This document shows positions 1 to 11,780 of a DNA stretch of 64,000 nucleotides, one piece after another. A program made the translations under genes and the position numbers. Numbering within the stretch: position 1 is the first letter of the stretch; each line of letters starts with the position of its first letter. Under the pieces are notes generated by a model. It was given only the letters and a program-made list of their open reading frames with translations, made no database searches and was not told the DNA's origin. The stretch covers positions 1,240,001 through 1,304,000 of the forward strand of contig PUFA01000066.1 of NCBI GenBank assembly GCA_003508835.1, given 5' to 3'. The DNA comes from Eonycteris spelaea. Lineage: Eukaryota > Chordata > Mammalia > Chiroptera > Pteropodidae.

Positions 1-602
1 TGAGGGTAAATTGTTGGCAGGCTGGTTAGCATTATTACAGTTCTGGTAGCCTGTTACTTGCATACACAACACGTGACCCAAACTAGACCAACTGGACAAA
101 TTCCTCTTTTGAATTTGAATGTTGGATAAGGTGATGAGAAGATAGAATACAATGATTGATCTCCAAATTTACTGCTGGCCCCAGATAAGACAATAAGACA
201 TTCAGGATCTTCTTTTCCTCTGGTTTCTGACATTTCTTGGCCTGGTCCTCCAGTCTTCCTTTTGATTCTGTATTAACTGGCTACATAACATTCTACTACT
301 TTGCAGAGTCTCTTGCTTACAACCCAAGAACCTCGACTGGCACAGCTGCCCTTGGGAAAGTGAGCACCGTCTGGGAACATGGATGCAGAGCCTTCATGCA
401 ATCAGAAATGTAGGCAGAACCTGTACATCTTTGGAGGGCTTTAGCTAGGTGACCTTCTAATCCCATCTTCACAGAGTTTCTGCTTCTGTGTCTTTGAGGT
501 CAAGCCAATTTTATTGGGCTCATTTCAAAAGTTGAGACTGCTCTTCCTATCTATTGAAAGTTCTCAGCCACAGTGTAACAAAAGTTCGCACTTCTGTAGA
601 GC
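1..602. other. Intergenic or upstream stretch, nothing recognised
   Basis: AT-rich unique-looking sequence. I see no convincing exon, no long reading frame and no repeat family I can name. Confidence 0.4.
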
Positions 603-1155
603 ATTTCAATTGCTGTATAACAAACCAGTGAAAAATTTAATGGCTTAAAGAACAACCCTTTTATTATCTCTCATGATATTTTATTATAGGTTGATTGGGC
701 CCAGTGGGTGGTTCTTTTGTTTCAGACCTTATTGATAAGGGCTGGAATCACTTGAAGCCTGTAAGGGCTGGAATGTGCAAGAAGGTTAATTCATTAAAAA
801 AAAAAAAAAAAGATTGACTCATGTGGCTGGCAGTTACTACTGGTTCTTGCCTGGTGTCTTAGCTTACAAGGCTGTCAAATGGACTGCCTCAAATTTCCCA
901 TGTGGCTTCTCTATTGGGCTTGGGCTTCTCATAGCATGGTACTGGGTTCCAACAGGAAGGAAGTGGAAGCTGCCAATCATCTTAAGGCATGGCTTGAAAG
1001 TCCCACCATATAACTTCTGCCACTTCCATTGGTCAAACGGTCACAGAGCAACCTCAATTCAAGGAAGAAGATATAAAGTTTACCTCTTGATGGAGGGAGG
1101 AGTGGTCCATGCAAACAGGGAAGTATGATGGCAGGCATCTTCACAGCCTACCTAC
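603..1155 (+). mobile_element. MLT1-type MaLR LTR (ERVL-MaLR), degraded
   Basis: The left part reads like the MLT1 LTR start (tgtataacaaa, then a 'ggcttaaa' block, then 'tttattatctc'). The right part carries the LTR-like blocks 'cacttccattggtc', 'cctcttgatgg' and a terminal 'gcctacctact'. A 17-base A-run near 798 interrupts it. A 104-codon frame from 814 falls inside and has no independent support. Boundaries are approximate. Confidence 0.65.
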
Positions 1156-1329
1156 TAGAGTGTGTCACTTAGTTGGCTTAGATGGTAAGCCTAGACTAGT
1201 GTTTCCCAGGTGTCACTCGGTCTGGGATCATGACCATCAAAACATGCCAAAGTTGGCACAGAAGTTGCTTCCTCCTGGAAGCCTTATCTGGCGCCCCGTG
1301 GATTAAAGATCTGTCCTTGAGTCTCAAAC

Positions 1330-1371
1330 AACATGTACATATATATATATATTTATTTATTTATTTATTGT
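1330..1371. repeat. (AT)n/(TTTA)n simple repeat
   Basis: Alternating AT dinucleotides run directly into ttta tetranucleotides. Confidence 0.85.
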
Positions 1372-1481
1372 TAGTATCAGTTATACTTTCTGTGAACATA
1401 TGCATAAATTAATATTAATATAACTAATATATTGCATTCCTTTTTTCCCCCGTTTTTTTTTCTTTCCTTCCTTCTTTTCTT

Positions 1482-2130
1482 CTACAAATATTTATTAAGT
1501 GCCTACTATGGGCCAGACACAAAACATATGCTAGACACATTGAAGTGAACTAAACAGACAAATTCCCTGCCTTCTTGAAGCTTACAGTCTAGAGAGGGAG
1601 ATGGACAATTAAAAAAAAATCAGATATTGTCATCATTCTGAAGAAAATAAATCAGGGTGATGTGACTCTGTGTGTGTGCGTGTGTGTGTGTAGTGTTTAG
1701 AAGATCTGCCTGAAGAGGAGATATTTCAGCAGAGATCTGAATGACAACAGAGAGAAAGCCAGGAAGAAAGAAAATTTCCAACAGCAAAGGGAACAAGTGA
1801 AAGGCCTTGAGACAGGAACATGCTTGGTATGTTCAGGAAACATCAGGAATGTTCGTGTCTGGCATGGGCTAAGACATGAGAGGCGATATATTACTTGAGA
1901 TCAGACAAGAAAGCAGAGACCAGATCAGTTAAGAGTCTGAATTTTATCTCAAATGCAATGGGATGCCATTGGAACATGTTCAGGTTAGAAGTGACATAAT
2001 TTAATACATGGTTTTTCATGTATTAAAATTCTTCTGGCTACTGAGTGGGGAGTGGCTTATAGGAAGACTATGGGAGAAGCAGGGAGAGCAGCTGAGGAAC
2101 ACCTGTAGGTGTTTAGGTGAAAGGTCATGC
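1482..2130 (-). mobile_element. LINE L2 3' portion, antisense
   Basis: It starts with the reverse complement of the L2 3' end ('tttattaagtgcctactatg', 'gccagacac') and continues in L2 order: 'cttgaagcttacagtctaga', 'gatctgaatga', 'ggccttgagacaggaacatg', 'gggatgccattgga', 'ttcttctggctactg'. A TG-rich microsatellite (about 1669-1692) has expanded inside it. Confidence 0.8.
1669..1692. repeat. (TG)n microsatellite inside L2
   Basis: Imperfect TG run with one CG interruption. Confidence 0.85.
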
Positions 2131-2227
2131 AGGGTCTTAGTATTTCATGTCTGGATTCTCAGCATCTAATATAGTATTTATTATTTGTTGTTTGATGAGG
2201 GGGTGAATTTATCCATGTAGCAAATAT

Positions 2228-2935
2228 CGGGTGAGTGAATATTATTGCTAAGCTCTGTAGTGGGTGCTGAGCCTATGTCAGAGAACAGAAGAGACAAAAG
2301 CCCACTTTCATGGAGCTTTAATTCTAGTGAGAAAAGGAGATGATAAATGCCATAAGTAAACAAAAATATGAAATGTTTCCAATGATAAAAAGTGCTATGA
2401 AGAAAAATGAAACAGAAAAGGGGGTAAGGAATGCTGGGATTGGAGTGTGTGGGAACTTGAAATAGAGAAATTAGGGAAGGTCCCACCAAGATGTAACATT
2501 TTGACAATGACCATGGGAGAGATGAGGAAGTTAGAGATTTGGATTTTCTTGGGGTGGGGGTGGGGTGTGAGGGAGAGGGGAGAACCAGGCAGAGGATATA
2601 GCAAGTGCAAGGTCTCTGAGACCAAACAAAGTGTGCTAGGCGTGTTGGAGGGACCCCAAGGAGTCCGGTGTACCTGGAATCCAGTAGCAAGTGGCTGAGA
2701 AGTAGGTGATGAGCTTGGAAAGGAAAGTGGAGGGGAGAGACAGGTTGTACGGGGCTTTGCAGGTAACTGCAAAGATTTTGGAGGACAGACATTACCTGAC
2801 CTGGTTTTTACCAGGATCCTTCTGGCTGCTATGCTGAGAACAGACTCCAGGAGGAAAAGAGTGGAGTGGAAGCAGGGAGCAGTGGTGAAGCTACTGCAGC
2901 AGTTCAGGTGGGAAATGCTGGTGGTGGAGCTAGTA
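2228..2935 (-). mobile_element. Second LINE L2 3' portion, antisense
   Basis: It repeats the same L2 block order as the preceding element: 'catggagctttaattctagt', 'aaaagtgctatgaag', 'gcaagtgcaaggtctctgag', 'ggggctttgcaggtaactgc', 'ggatccttctggctgctatg'. Two L2 copies therefore lie head to tail in the same orientation. The 203-codon minus-strand frame here (2181-2792) is the L2 itself and not a gene. Confidence 0.8.
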
Positions 2936-2939
2936 AGTG

Positions 2940-3460
2940 GTTATTTATATTATTCTCTTCACACTCGAGACAATACCGATTCAATATTACCTAATAATTG
3001 GCCCATATTAAAATTTACCCCCAAGTCTTTCACACAAAGAAAACAAAACTTGAATCCCATCAAGGCTCGCATATTGCGTTTCGTTTCCACCTCTTTCATG
3101 ATTTGGTCTTTTTAGAGTCCAAGCTCGGTGTCTTGTAGCATGTCTCACATTCTGGATGTCTGATTGTTTTTTCATAGGTTCAGTTTCGCTTTTTTTTTTT
3201 TTTTTTTTTTTGGCAAGACTACATGGGTGGTGTTATGCCTCCCCCATTGCATCATATGAGGAGACACATAATGTCAGTTTGATCTGTTATTGGGTGATGG
3301 TAAGTGATGGTGATTGGTAGACTGATCGCTTGGTTAAGGCGGTGTCTGCAGATCTCGCCACAGTAAAGCAAGGTGTTCCCTGTACTCCGTGTCATAATAC
3401 TTCGGGACTGAATGTACAGTGAATAGCCTATAGCCCAACAACCTCTCACCCGGTTACTTT
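2940..3460 (-). mobile_element. Old L1 (L1M-type) 3' region, antisense
   Basis: It shares block order with the L1 at 43.4-44.3 kb in this window: 'caatattacctaataattgg', 'ttgtagcatgtctcacattc', 'gcatcatatgagg', 'cttggttaaggcggtgtctg', 'caacctctcaccc'. A T-run at 3190-3211 is internal. It ends only about 180 bp before the CpG island. Confidence 0.75.
3190..3211. repeat. Poly-T tract
   Basis: A 22-base T homopolymer inside the antisense L1. Confidence 0.95.
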
Positions 3461-3819
3461 AGCATCTAACGAACAGCGCGGCTTCTGACCTTGTGCCTCA
3501 GTTTGCTCCTCTGAACAATGAGAAGGGTGCTCCCTAAGGGATGCTTGTTTTGAGGACGAGTGCTTGCAGACAATAAACGCTCCATAAGTGTTAGATATTA
3601 CTGGACGAAGGCAAATATGAAAAAAATTTAGGGCAGGGCTAGGGTTGCATTCCGGTTCTCCCGACCCCGCGGCAGCTCCCAGGTGGTCCGTGGGGGAAAG
3701 CGGGCCCAAGGTCCACGCGGCCACGCCCTCCCGCCGCGGAAGCCCGACGGTGCAGGGGCGCCCGCGGCCCAGGCCGCGCAAGGCCCCCTGGGACCGGTAG
3801 TGCTGGGCGTGGCCGCGGG

Positions 3820-3834
3820 ACTACATATCCCGGC
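3820..3834 (+). promoter_or_regulatory. ZNF143/THAP11-type site (ACTACANNTCCCRGC)
   Basis: The sequence ACTACATATCCCGGC matches the ACTACAnnTCCC core known from ZNF143 sites, which sit close upstream of many mammalian CpG-island start sites. It lies about 160 bp upstream of the candidate start codon. That spacing suits a site just upstream of transcription initiation. Binding itself is inferred. Confidence 0.6.
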
Positions 3835-3979
3835 GGTCCCCGCGCCGCGGCTCCTGCTGCTGCCTCCTCAGCCCGTCCACAGCGACGGCGGCGGCCGCGG
3901 CGGCTGAGTCGGTGGCAGTGGCGGCTGTGGCGGCTGCTGGCTGAGCAGCGAGTTTCCGATTTAAAGCGGAGCTGCGAGG

Positions 3980-3992
3980 AAAATGGCGGCGG
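3980..3992 (+). promoter_or_regulatory. YY1-type motif over the start codon
   Basis: AAAATGGCGGCGG fits the AANATGGCGGC consensus. Such downstream YY1 motifs are known to overlap the initiator ATG in a class of CpG-island genes. Occupancy is inferred. Confidence 0.55.
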
Positions 3993-3995
3993 GCG
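3983..3995 (+). CDS. Coding part of first exon, unidentified gene (M-A-A-G plus one base)
   Basis: The ATG at 3983 has A at -3 and G at +4, a strong Kozak context. It opens four codons (Met-Ala-Ala-Gly) plus one base before the splice donor GTGAGT, so the exon ends in phase 1 and the next exon must supply two bases of codon five. Many mammalian genes begin with Met-Ala-Ala, so this short stub does not identify the product, and I name none. Read-through into the intron has no merit because the donor is consensus and the frame beyond it looks like GC-rich noise. The rest of the protein should be encoded beyond the window or in short internal exons I could not recognise. The start also overlaps a YY1-type motif, which is common at ATGs of such promoters. 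Confidence 0.55.
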
Positions 3996-4520
3996 GTGAG
4001 TGGAGATAAAGGAGGAGCGGCTGCGGGCAAGGGGGTGGAGTGCCAGGCGGGGGAAGAGGATGAGTCCCCGGGGCTGCCGCGAGCCGGCGGCTTGGGCTCC
4101 GCGGAGGCGCTGAGGGGCGCGCCTAGCTGGGGGCGCGCTCAGAGAGTTTCGGGGTGTCGCAGCCGCGCCGCTTCCCCGCAGCCGGGGGACGGCCCGCGGC
4201 CAGAGGAGGGGAGTCGGAGCTGGGCGGCAGCCGTCTCGGGGAGGTCCAAGAGGGTCCCCACGCGGAAGGGTCACCCCGAGGAGTTTGGGGGGACCCGCGG
4301 GGCCCCGCTTTCTCCTCCTGTCCTTAAAGTTTTATCTTCCTCCTGCCTCTCCAGTCCTTGAGGGCGGCTTTTGGAAGCTGCCCGCGTCCCCCTGTCCCCG
4401 CAGCTGTGGCTCCTTCGCAGTTATTCTGGAGAATTAGGGGGCGGGGGAAGCCGCTCAGACCCGCAGCGGCCCCCACCCAGCCTCCGAGTCGTCCTCGGGA
4501 TGGAGTCGGATTTTGGTGCC

Positions 4521-7500
4521 GGGTTATCTCCTGCACTCGAGCCTTTTTATTATTTTGACGCCAGTTCTCTTCGTGATTTCCATTTTGGGCACGGGTAGGT
4601 TCTCAGCAGTTTTCTCAGTAAAAAGGCATTTTGCTAGCTCTTGTGTGAAAGCTGGGAAATGGCAAGTGGGAAGTTGGTGGATACATTTGGGGTTCGGCTG
4701 TCTCTTATTATGACTATTTTCTCCCTTCCCTATCTCTAACCTTCTTACGTACATTGACTCAATCTGTAACGATTTAAATAAACTGTCTGTCTTGCACATG
4801 TCTATAAAAAACAATCCATGAGTCGTTGGGAGGCTTAGTTGCTTCCCAGGCAGTTTGAGGGCACCGAGGGTGAAAAAAGTTCACCCAAAGAGCAGTTGTC
4901 ACAGGGAAGAGCGTCGTCTCGACCCTCACTAGCCGGAGGAGTTTGGGATTCTCAAATGGAATGACACGAAAGGTATGCGGTTCTCTCGAAGTCGAAACTT
5001 TTTTTTTCCCCTCCTACCGAATGTAAAGACTTCCTTTTTGCAGTTTTTTGAGCAGCGCTTCAAAGCCAACCTGTTTTTGTTATTAAGCCTGTACCGTAAA
5101 GAAACAGGAAGGCGAGCACCAGCTGGCTCGCGGCAGCGGTTTGAAATGGAGTTGAATGAGATGAGGGTGGTAGTAGCGTGGAGTGAGGTTGCTGCATCTC
5201 CTCGATTTAAATGCCTGGCCTCGGATCCACGGAACTGGTCCGCGGCTGCAAGAAAGCGCCAGTATTTGTGGCCGCAGGTTGTTGAGAGGATAAATGGAAA
5301 CAAAAATATCATCAGTTCAGTGAATGCCGCATAAACGAAAATGTTAAATGGAAATCTGTAAGTTTCTGAACTGCTTGTTCTCATTGTTGCTTGTTTATTT
5401 AGAGGAGGTTATACCAGATAACGATACCCACCTGGAAAGGGACAAAAACATTGAACATTGAGTGTTCTGCTCTAACCCTCCAATTCCTCCTCCTAGGAGG
5501 CACTGTTCCTGGTTTCTAGAGTATCCTCAGTCTTTGGAATAATTATTTTAAGTTTTCATTTGAAACACACCCCTATGGAATTCTAAAAGCAAGGAGATAA
5601 AAAATGAACATAAGAAAGGGAGAATGGGGCGAGGATACTGTTTTCTGTTTACTGTCTTCAAAAATGTCTATAGCTATCAGACCTCTTCTGAACTTATTGC
5701 TCATGTTGCTTTATCTACTGAAATCCTTAAAGAAATAATCTGTGAGGTTTTATGAGGAAGAATCCTGCTGGGTTCATTGTTTGTATGTCAGAGGAAGCCT
5801 CTCTATCTAACACGTAAAATGACATTGAACACTATAGCTCCTGTCACTGGAGGTTGCTTCAGGTTCTGCATGTAAATGAGCTGCAATCTAGATTGCCCGT
5901 GATCTTAAATTATAGGGATATGTTATGTATTGATCGAAATGATTTAATTGTCCAATCAGCATTGAAAGAAGGCATATGCCAGCTTCTGGCATACACAAGT
6001 ACATTTTGGATGTGAGGATCGTGGACTAAGTGGGAAGCTGTAGGGTTTTTAAAGTGGTTATAGAAAATGTATCTACCATAAAATAATTCTTAACTACGGA
6101 GGCTTTGAAAATGCCGAACAACTCCAGCATAATGAACAAGATTTCTATTTTTATATATTTTAAATTTACCAATGCTAACAACTCATTCAAAAATTCTGTG
6201 ATATTAGAGTTTAGGGTGTTAGGGATAATATTAAATATTTTCACTATATTTTGAAAGTGAGTATACTGTATATTTCTCTCCCTCCCTGTATAAGAATTAT
6301 TTCTATAAATCGCCCTCTACACTCTAAGCAAATAAGTTAGAATTCATTCAGTAAAGAATGTGCTGTTGGACCCTGGACCCTTTTCCTAAGAGACATGTGA
6401 ATAAAATATAGTTCTTGAAATGCCTTACTTACTTTACTAATGCCTTAGTATGTCAGGGACACATTAAAGATAATTAAAAAAAATTAAGCCTTGTGCATTA
6501 GCAGCATGATTCTAGAATAGTTCTTTTTAACTTGAAGACTTTTGTTTTTGAGAAGTCTTTTAAAAGAATAACTTAAAAATTTCTTATTTTAGTTTGGACA
6601 ATAGGGTAAGATAAAAAAACAAACTACTATTGTCTTATCCCTAATTCGTGTTAAAATAAATAGCTTTAGGGTTTTTTTTTCCTTTTGCATTTTTTTAGAC
6701 TATATAATTTTAAGCCCTGGCCAGAGGATGTAGACTACTTCGGAAAACTTTTAATTTGTTTCAAATTTAGAAAGAATATAGCCTCCATTGTTAGTCTGCA
6801 CAGCCAGGTGACCACGCTTTAACACAGGTTTACTCCTTTAATCCTAATTGAAGAGGTACTGCAGTTTCTCATAGGTTACAGCAGAGAGTACCTGTCTCAT
6901 TTTGGTTTGAATTTATTATACTCTGGAGTGTAGAATATTCCCTGTTTGCATTATTGAGTTGGTTAAAGCTCTGGGAGCAGAGATTGTTGGAAATGTATGT
7001 TTTCTTTTTCCTCATAGTTCAACAAAGTAAAGAAATAGGTGACTGTATGTTAGCGTAGATCCTCACGAAGGATCTAAGCTTAAGTGGTGCAGTAAATGTA
7101 GGCATTTTCTTCCATTTTATGAGTGCCTTCTGGGGTGGGGGAGGGGATTACAAAATGAACATTTCACAGTTAAAGTGGAGGAGGGGCTCTATTGTAATGA
7201 GGTTTACTTCTTCACTTCGTTAATGTTTATTAGGTAAATTTGTTTGGCCCACGGTTTCCTGGCAGAGTTTCTGGGAGAAGATTATTTTGGGTTAAGGATG
7301 CAGTTTATCTGGAGCCTAACCTTATTTTCAGCTCCCTAACAAATGATAGGATTGACTTAAATTTAATAGCTTTTCCTTTTCCTACCTTCTGGTGGAGAGT
7401 CGTTAACTGAGCAGGAAAATGGTCAGAAGATACACAGCAGGAGTAGAAATGAAGACATGCAGTGTCTAGAAGGCTGATTCATCCACAAACTGGATAATCT

Positions 7501-9440
7501 TAGACTGCGTACTGCCAGTTCCCACCTTTGTCAGCATTAACTCCGTTTGATAGGTTCTGCCGACCTAGGTCAGTTTACGGGGGGGGGGGGCAGTAATAAA
7601 GGTTTATAAAGGTTTATTTTAACTAACTCTGTAGTAAACTTAGTGGCCTAAAGGAAGAGGAAAGAAGTCGGACCTAACAGGCACACATGGACTTTACCTA
7701 TTTCAAAGAAATTCTAAGAGCAAATGGACTAGTCTTTTGTTTGTCCTTTTTACTATTTTTCAGTAGGAACATCTCTATACTACTTTTATTTTCTGCTAAT
7801 ATTTTTTATTGCTAGGTTCCAGGAAAGACTTTTTCTTGTCTGTCGTTCACCTACGAAGGTATTTTTCTGAATTGTTTAATTTCCCTAGAGGCTATGGGTG
7901 AGGGTTCTTTACTTTTTGGAAGATAGGCTGACTAGATTCTGAGTTTAACTCATCCACATCACGATGAAAAGGGGTATCACGTAGTAATGGGTAATCTGCT
8001 CCCTTGGGTTTTGCCTTTGGTAGCTATGGCCGCCAAGTCGCAGTATGGATGGATAGATGGAAGGACTGCAGAAGTCAGCATAATCCTCAGTTAGGATGAG
8101 CCTCATGGGTAACTGAATGTTGAGTGTACAGGTTAAATCCCATTATAACAAACTCCAGGGGACTAGCTAGCGAAATTATTTTGTTGTACTGGAATTGAGC
8201 TTTATTGAATATTATTTCATACAAATTAGGTTTGTTTTTGTTAGAGATGTTGGAAAAGTATTTACTGTAATAATTCGACAAGTCGTTACTCAAGAACCAA
8301 TGCGGCTTGCCTTCATTTTTAAGGCCTTTGCCTTTAAAAAGGAGAGAACCCATGTCGAGCTGGGCAGATAATTCATATATCACCCCCTCCCCAGTTGAAT
8401 AGCCCCAATGGCTTATCTTAACAAGCATATAAGTTTATTTGTAAGTACTACTGCCATGATCAAAGTGTGGTCAGAGAAAAAGAGAATTTCCCCAGGTTTC
8501 CAGGTGACTTCTGCTGGTAATTTTTTCTGCCCCTGACAGTTTTTTAAAATAAATGAATATACCTCATTTTAGTGTGACCTTTGCTTTATCAGTAATAATT
8601 AATGTAGACCTTTCTATTCATCCTAATGTAGTTTGAGATTCTTAGATCTCTATATGTATTGTTAAAAAAAATGATGGTACTATTTAGTCTTTAAATTATT
8701 TCCACATAAATATGAAATTTTTCAGAAACAAGATTAATGTACATAGGAGAAAAAAAACAGTTTTTATGCTTGCCAGAAATATATTCTTTCTGTTCTGTTT
8801 TAGATTGGTGTTTGCCAAACTTCAGGCATTTACATCCTACCTTCAATATCTAAGGCTATAGTATTTTTAGTTGTTTGTAGAGAGTTTTGATTGGGTGCAG
8901 CAAGGCATTTTTGAAGTCATTCTTTTAAATAGAAGTTCCGTGAAAGAGGGAAAATCTGAAAGAGGGAATTTCAAACAACCCAAGCAGCGTTTTGAAAGTT
9001 CTCAAGTCTTAAGAATAATGACTGACTAGTAGGCAGGAAGCCTGCAGTTGTATTGTGGTATTGTTCCTCCATCTTATGCATTTGAGAACTTGAGTACAAA
9101 AGAGAAGAAAGCATGGGGAGGGGGAAGAAAGGGTTTTAACAAAAAAGGGTGGTGGGGAGAGGCGTTTAGGGTAAATATTCTTTGCTCTTCTGTTTAAGTG
9201 AAATGTAAAACCAAATTATTTTAAGAGGAAACGTTTATCATAATCTGAATGTCTTTAACATTTTTATAAATGAGAGTTAATTGTTTTTGGTGGAAAGAGC
9301 ATGTGATCTCATACTCAGTTTTAAAACAGAACTTTAATAAAAAAATCTGCATGTGAAAACCTTTAAATATTTTCCTCTTTTGTTGCCTGATCAATATTAT
9401 TTGTTAACTTGTTTCTTTGGAAAGAATAGTTACCAGTGAG
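4521..9440. other. Intron-like DNA without recognised exon or strong repeat
   Basis: AT-rich, mostly unique-looking sequence. The first 800 bases (to about 5340) keep more CpG than the rest and may be a promoter shore. The frames there on both strands (4929-5384 minus and 4975-5334 plus) are overlapping shadows without splice or homology support. A G-run lies at 7579-7590. Confidence 0.4.
7579..7590. repeat. Poly-G tract
   Basis: Twelve consecutive G residues, followed by a short doublet 'aaaggtttat' x2. Confidence 0.9.
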
Positions 9441-9464
9441 GAGTTGAGAATCATTTTTGAGTTT

Positions 9465-9491
9465 ATATCTATATCTATATATCTATATGTA
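9465..9491. repeat. (TATCTA)n-like short tandem repeat
   Basis: Several near-identical 'atatcta' units in a row. Confidence 0.7.
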
Positions 9492-9751
9492 GGTCTGTTT
9501 TTAAATTTATAAAACGAAGGGGTGGAGTACGTGATCCTCCAAGGTTTCCTATATTAGAAAATTCTGTAAACTTAAAGCATCGTATAGTTTGTAGAATGGC
9601 CTTTTATTTTCATTTTATCGGTCAAATTCTGAGTGAATTCAGCTCTTTATATCAGATAATGGTGAAGGTACAGGTTTTGGTGCTGACTCTTGAGTTTGGG
9701 GACAGAATGACTTTGAGCTCCTGACTTCATAGTATATGCTACAAGCTGCAA

Positions 9752-9753
<2 letters not shown>

Positions 9754-9804
<51 letters not shown>
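9754..9804. repeat. (TG)25 microsatellite
   Basis: A perfect, uninterrupted TG/GT dinucleotide run of about 51 bases, long enough to be polymorphic. It creates the His-Thr repeat frame on the minus strand. Confidence 0.97.
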
Positions 9805-9805
<1 letters not shown>

Positions 9806-11555
9806 TTTAAGAAAAGTCATATTTTCTTTACTCTCTAAAGCTGTCATCAGTGGAATGATTACTGAATTTAAGTCACTCTGTAGAGTAGCTATATCAGCTT
9901 GATTTTTGTTTCCAGGTTGAAATTTGGCAACTTTATTTGAAAATGTTTTAAGGATTACCCAGTAGTCTCTTAACCAAATTGTGTCTTTAGTCTACACACT
10001 CTCCGCTCTATCCAAGCTCATCTCTTTCCTTTTGACCTGCCTGATTGTAGCTGTCTTAGGACAAAACTTCTTTCCAGCCAAGGTAGTTGGCTTCATTGCC
10101 ACCAGTGAGAAAAATAACTCCACATGCATGTTGCATCTATTGGAGGGTCAGTGTTATCTTCTTCATATAATAAAACAAGCCTATTACTATATTAAGTTTT
10201 AAAAATAATTTCAAGAATCAGTAAAATAAATTCAGGAAGCTACTTTCACAGTGCACAACCATAGCTAGAATGATGGAAGCCTTAGGTGTATGGATCCCAC
10301 ATTAGGCAGATCTGAAGTTGTGAACTTTCACCAATAACCTTCATTGTCCCTTTTCTTTCCCCAGAGTACAAAATAGCTCTCACATATGACTTTTTAAACT
10401 GTTTTTTATTTTATTTTATTTTTTTTATACCACTACTCTCTTAATCCTGAGGCCTTAAGCTTCAGTTCTTTAATTTGCTTCTGCTTGGCTATTGCCCACT
10501 TCCCCATACACATACATGCTTAGAGTTTTTAAGCTTTCACTATTTAAGGCACTGTGAGAGTTAAAAAGGTTTTGACCTCCAAGTGTACACAATCAAATAC
10601 TCACATTACTTTAGTACTAGGCAGTTTCTTTTGCCTAAAAGATGGTGGGGAAGTTTAGAGGGGAAAAGGGCAACCTCTGACAGGTTATTGGGATGCAGGA
10701 CTTTGAAGAACGAGCAAGATTTTAATGAGAGAGAGAGAGAGCATGGTTCCTGTTCGTGGGAAATCATTAGCAACAGCGCAGAGGTAAGACATTTCAAGAC
10801 TTGATCATTTAAATATCCATTGGATGTTGTGAGAGATACGATTGAATAAACTGGTTTTGTCTTTGTCAAATCTCATTGGTATTTTTTCCCCCTAGTCCTC
10901 ACTATACTTCAGCCAATTAAATCTTATTAAACATCATTTTGATCGCTTTTTTTTTTTTTTGCTTAAAAATCTGCAGATTCCTTAACCTAATATTCAGTTC
11001 TTATTGGAGGCTATTTTAAAAATCAATCTTTCCTATTTTTTTTGCTCCTTATTTCAGTCATGCTAATTTTTTCTGCCTCTTCTCTCTTGCTGTCTTGTCC
11101 AGTCATTAAGGTCCAGCTCAGATTCTGTCTCACTGAAGTTAATTTCCCAGACCACCATAGATGAAAATATAATTCTTATTACCCAACATGAACTGTAATT
11201 ATCTCCATATGCATGGTAGTCAGTATTTATTGATTGGCAGGGCAGATTCAAAGTGTCTGTTCTTTGAAGTTGGGACCATTTCTTTTTTAAACTTTTACAA
11301 TCCTCTATTATTTTTTCAATTATATTCATTTTAGGTACCCCAAAATGCTTGGTGTTTGGATGTGAATGTTTCTGCAGTTCAGATCTCAAGTTAATTTTTC
11401 TATTTGGAAGTTAAGATAAAATTAGAGTCCTAAGGATTTGCTTGGGACTTACATCTCCCTCATAGAGCCGTCCTAGATAAATCATGTCTGGGCCTTAGAA
11501 TACATCCATATTTCCCAGTTGCCCTAGGACTAGACAGTCCTGTAAGTTGTGCAAA
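9805..11555. other. Intron-like DNA, nothing firm
   Basis: No exon recognised. It has a short (GA)n at about 10727-10741 and T-runs near 10421 and 10947. Confidence 0.4.
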
Positions 11556-11559
11556 TTTT

Positions 11560-11780
11560 TTATTAATTGCCACTGTTTTTCAAGGACTTGTGCTAAGCAT
11601 TGTGGGCTTTAAAATCCCTTTGCGATCTAGGAGCTTGTAATCTAGTTGAGAAAGAAGTGTAATTGAAAAAACATAGATCTAGTAACATAAATAAGTGGTT
11701 TGGAAGTTCAGAGGAAGAAAAGGTTATTTTTAACTGCGATTGTTCGGGGAAACTTAATAGAGGAGATGGTATAGATAGAT
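11560..11780 (-). mobile_element. LINE L2 3' fragment, antisense
   Basis: Blocks 'gtgctaagcattgtgggc' and 'aggagcttgtaatctagttg' correspond to the reverse complement of the L2 3' end. It is well diverged. Confidence 0.5.

Larger units (their letters stand above)
3840..3995 (+). other. Candidate first exon (5' UTR plus start codon)
   Basis: A GGC-repeat-rich leader leads to AAAATGGCGGCGGGCG and then a perfect GTGAGT donor (GT at 3996-3997). The 5' edge is not visible from sequence and is set just downstream of the ZNF143-type motif. No downstream exon of the same gene could be assigned with confidence in this window, so the first intron probably exceeds 46 kb. Confidence 0.6.
3640..4520. promoter_or_regulatory. 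CpG-island promoter
   Basis: This is the only extended block in the window with very high G+C and undepleted CpG. Flanking DNA is AT-rich and CpG-poor. It contains GC-box-like runs, an ACTACA...TCCC motif, GGC-repeat 5' UTR-like sequence, an ATGGCGGC start context and a consensus donor. It therefore looks like a TATA-less housekeeping-type promoter firing on the plus strand. The long frames in both orientations (for example 3639-4274 minus and 3996-4361 plus) are expected from GC-rich DNA with few stop codons. Confidence 0.9.

Noticed and set aside
2181..2792. 203-codon minus-strand ORF
   Set aside because: It lies within an antisense L2 element whose block order explains the sequence. Low-complexity Ser/Pro/Leu content and no start or splice context.
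3639..4274. 211-codon minus-strand ORF in the CpG island
   Set aside because: Arg/Pro/Ala-rich frame expected from stop-poor GC-rich DNA. It runs across the plus-strand promoter, start codon and donor.
3996..4361. 121-codon plus-strand ORF after the splice donor
   Set aside because: Its start overlaps the GTGAGT donor and the frame is Gly/Arg/Ser-rich intronic GC sequence.
4929..5384. Overlapping 151-codon minus and 119-codon plus ORFs
   Set aside because: The two frames shadow each other, with no homology, splice sites or repeat-independent support.
9647..9847. His-Thr repeat protein on the minus strand
   Set aside because: It is a direct translation of the (TG)n microsatellite.
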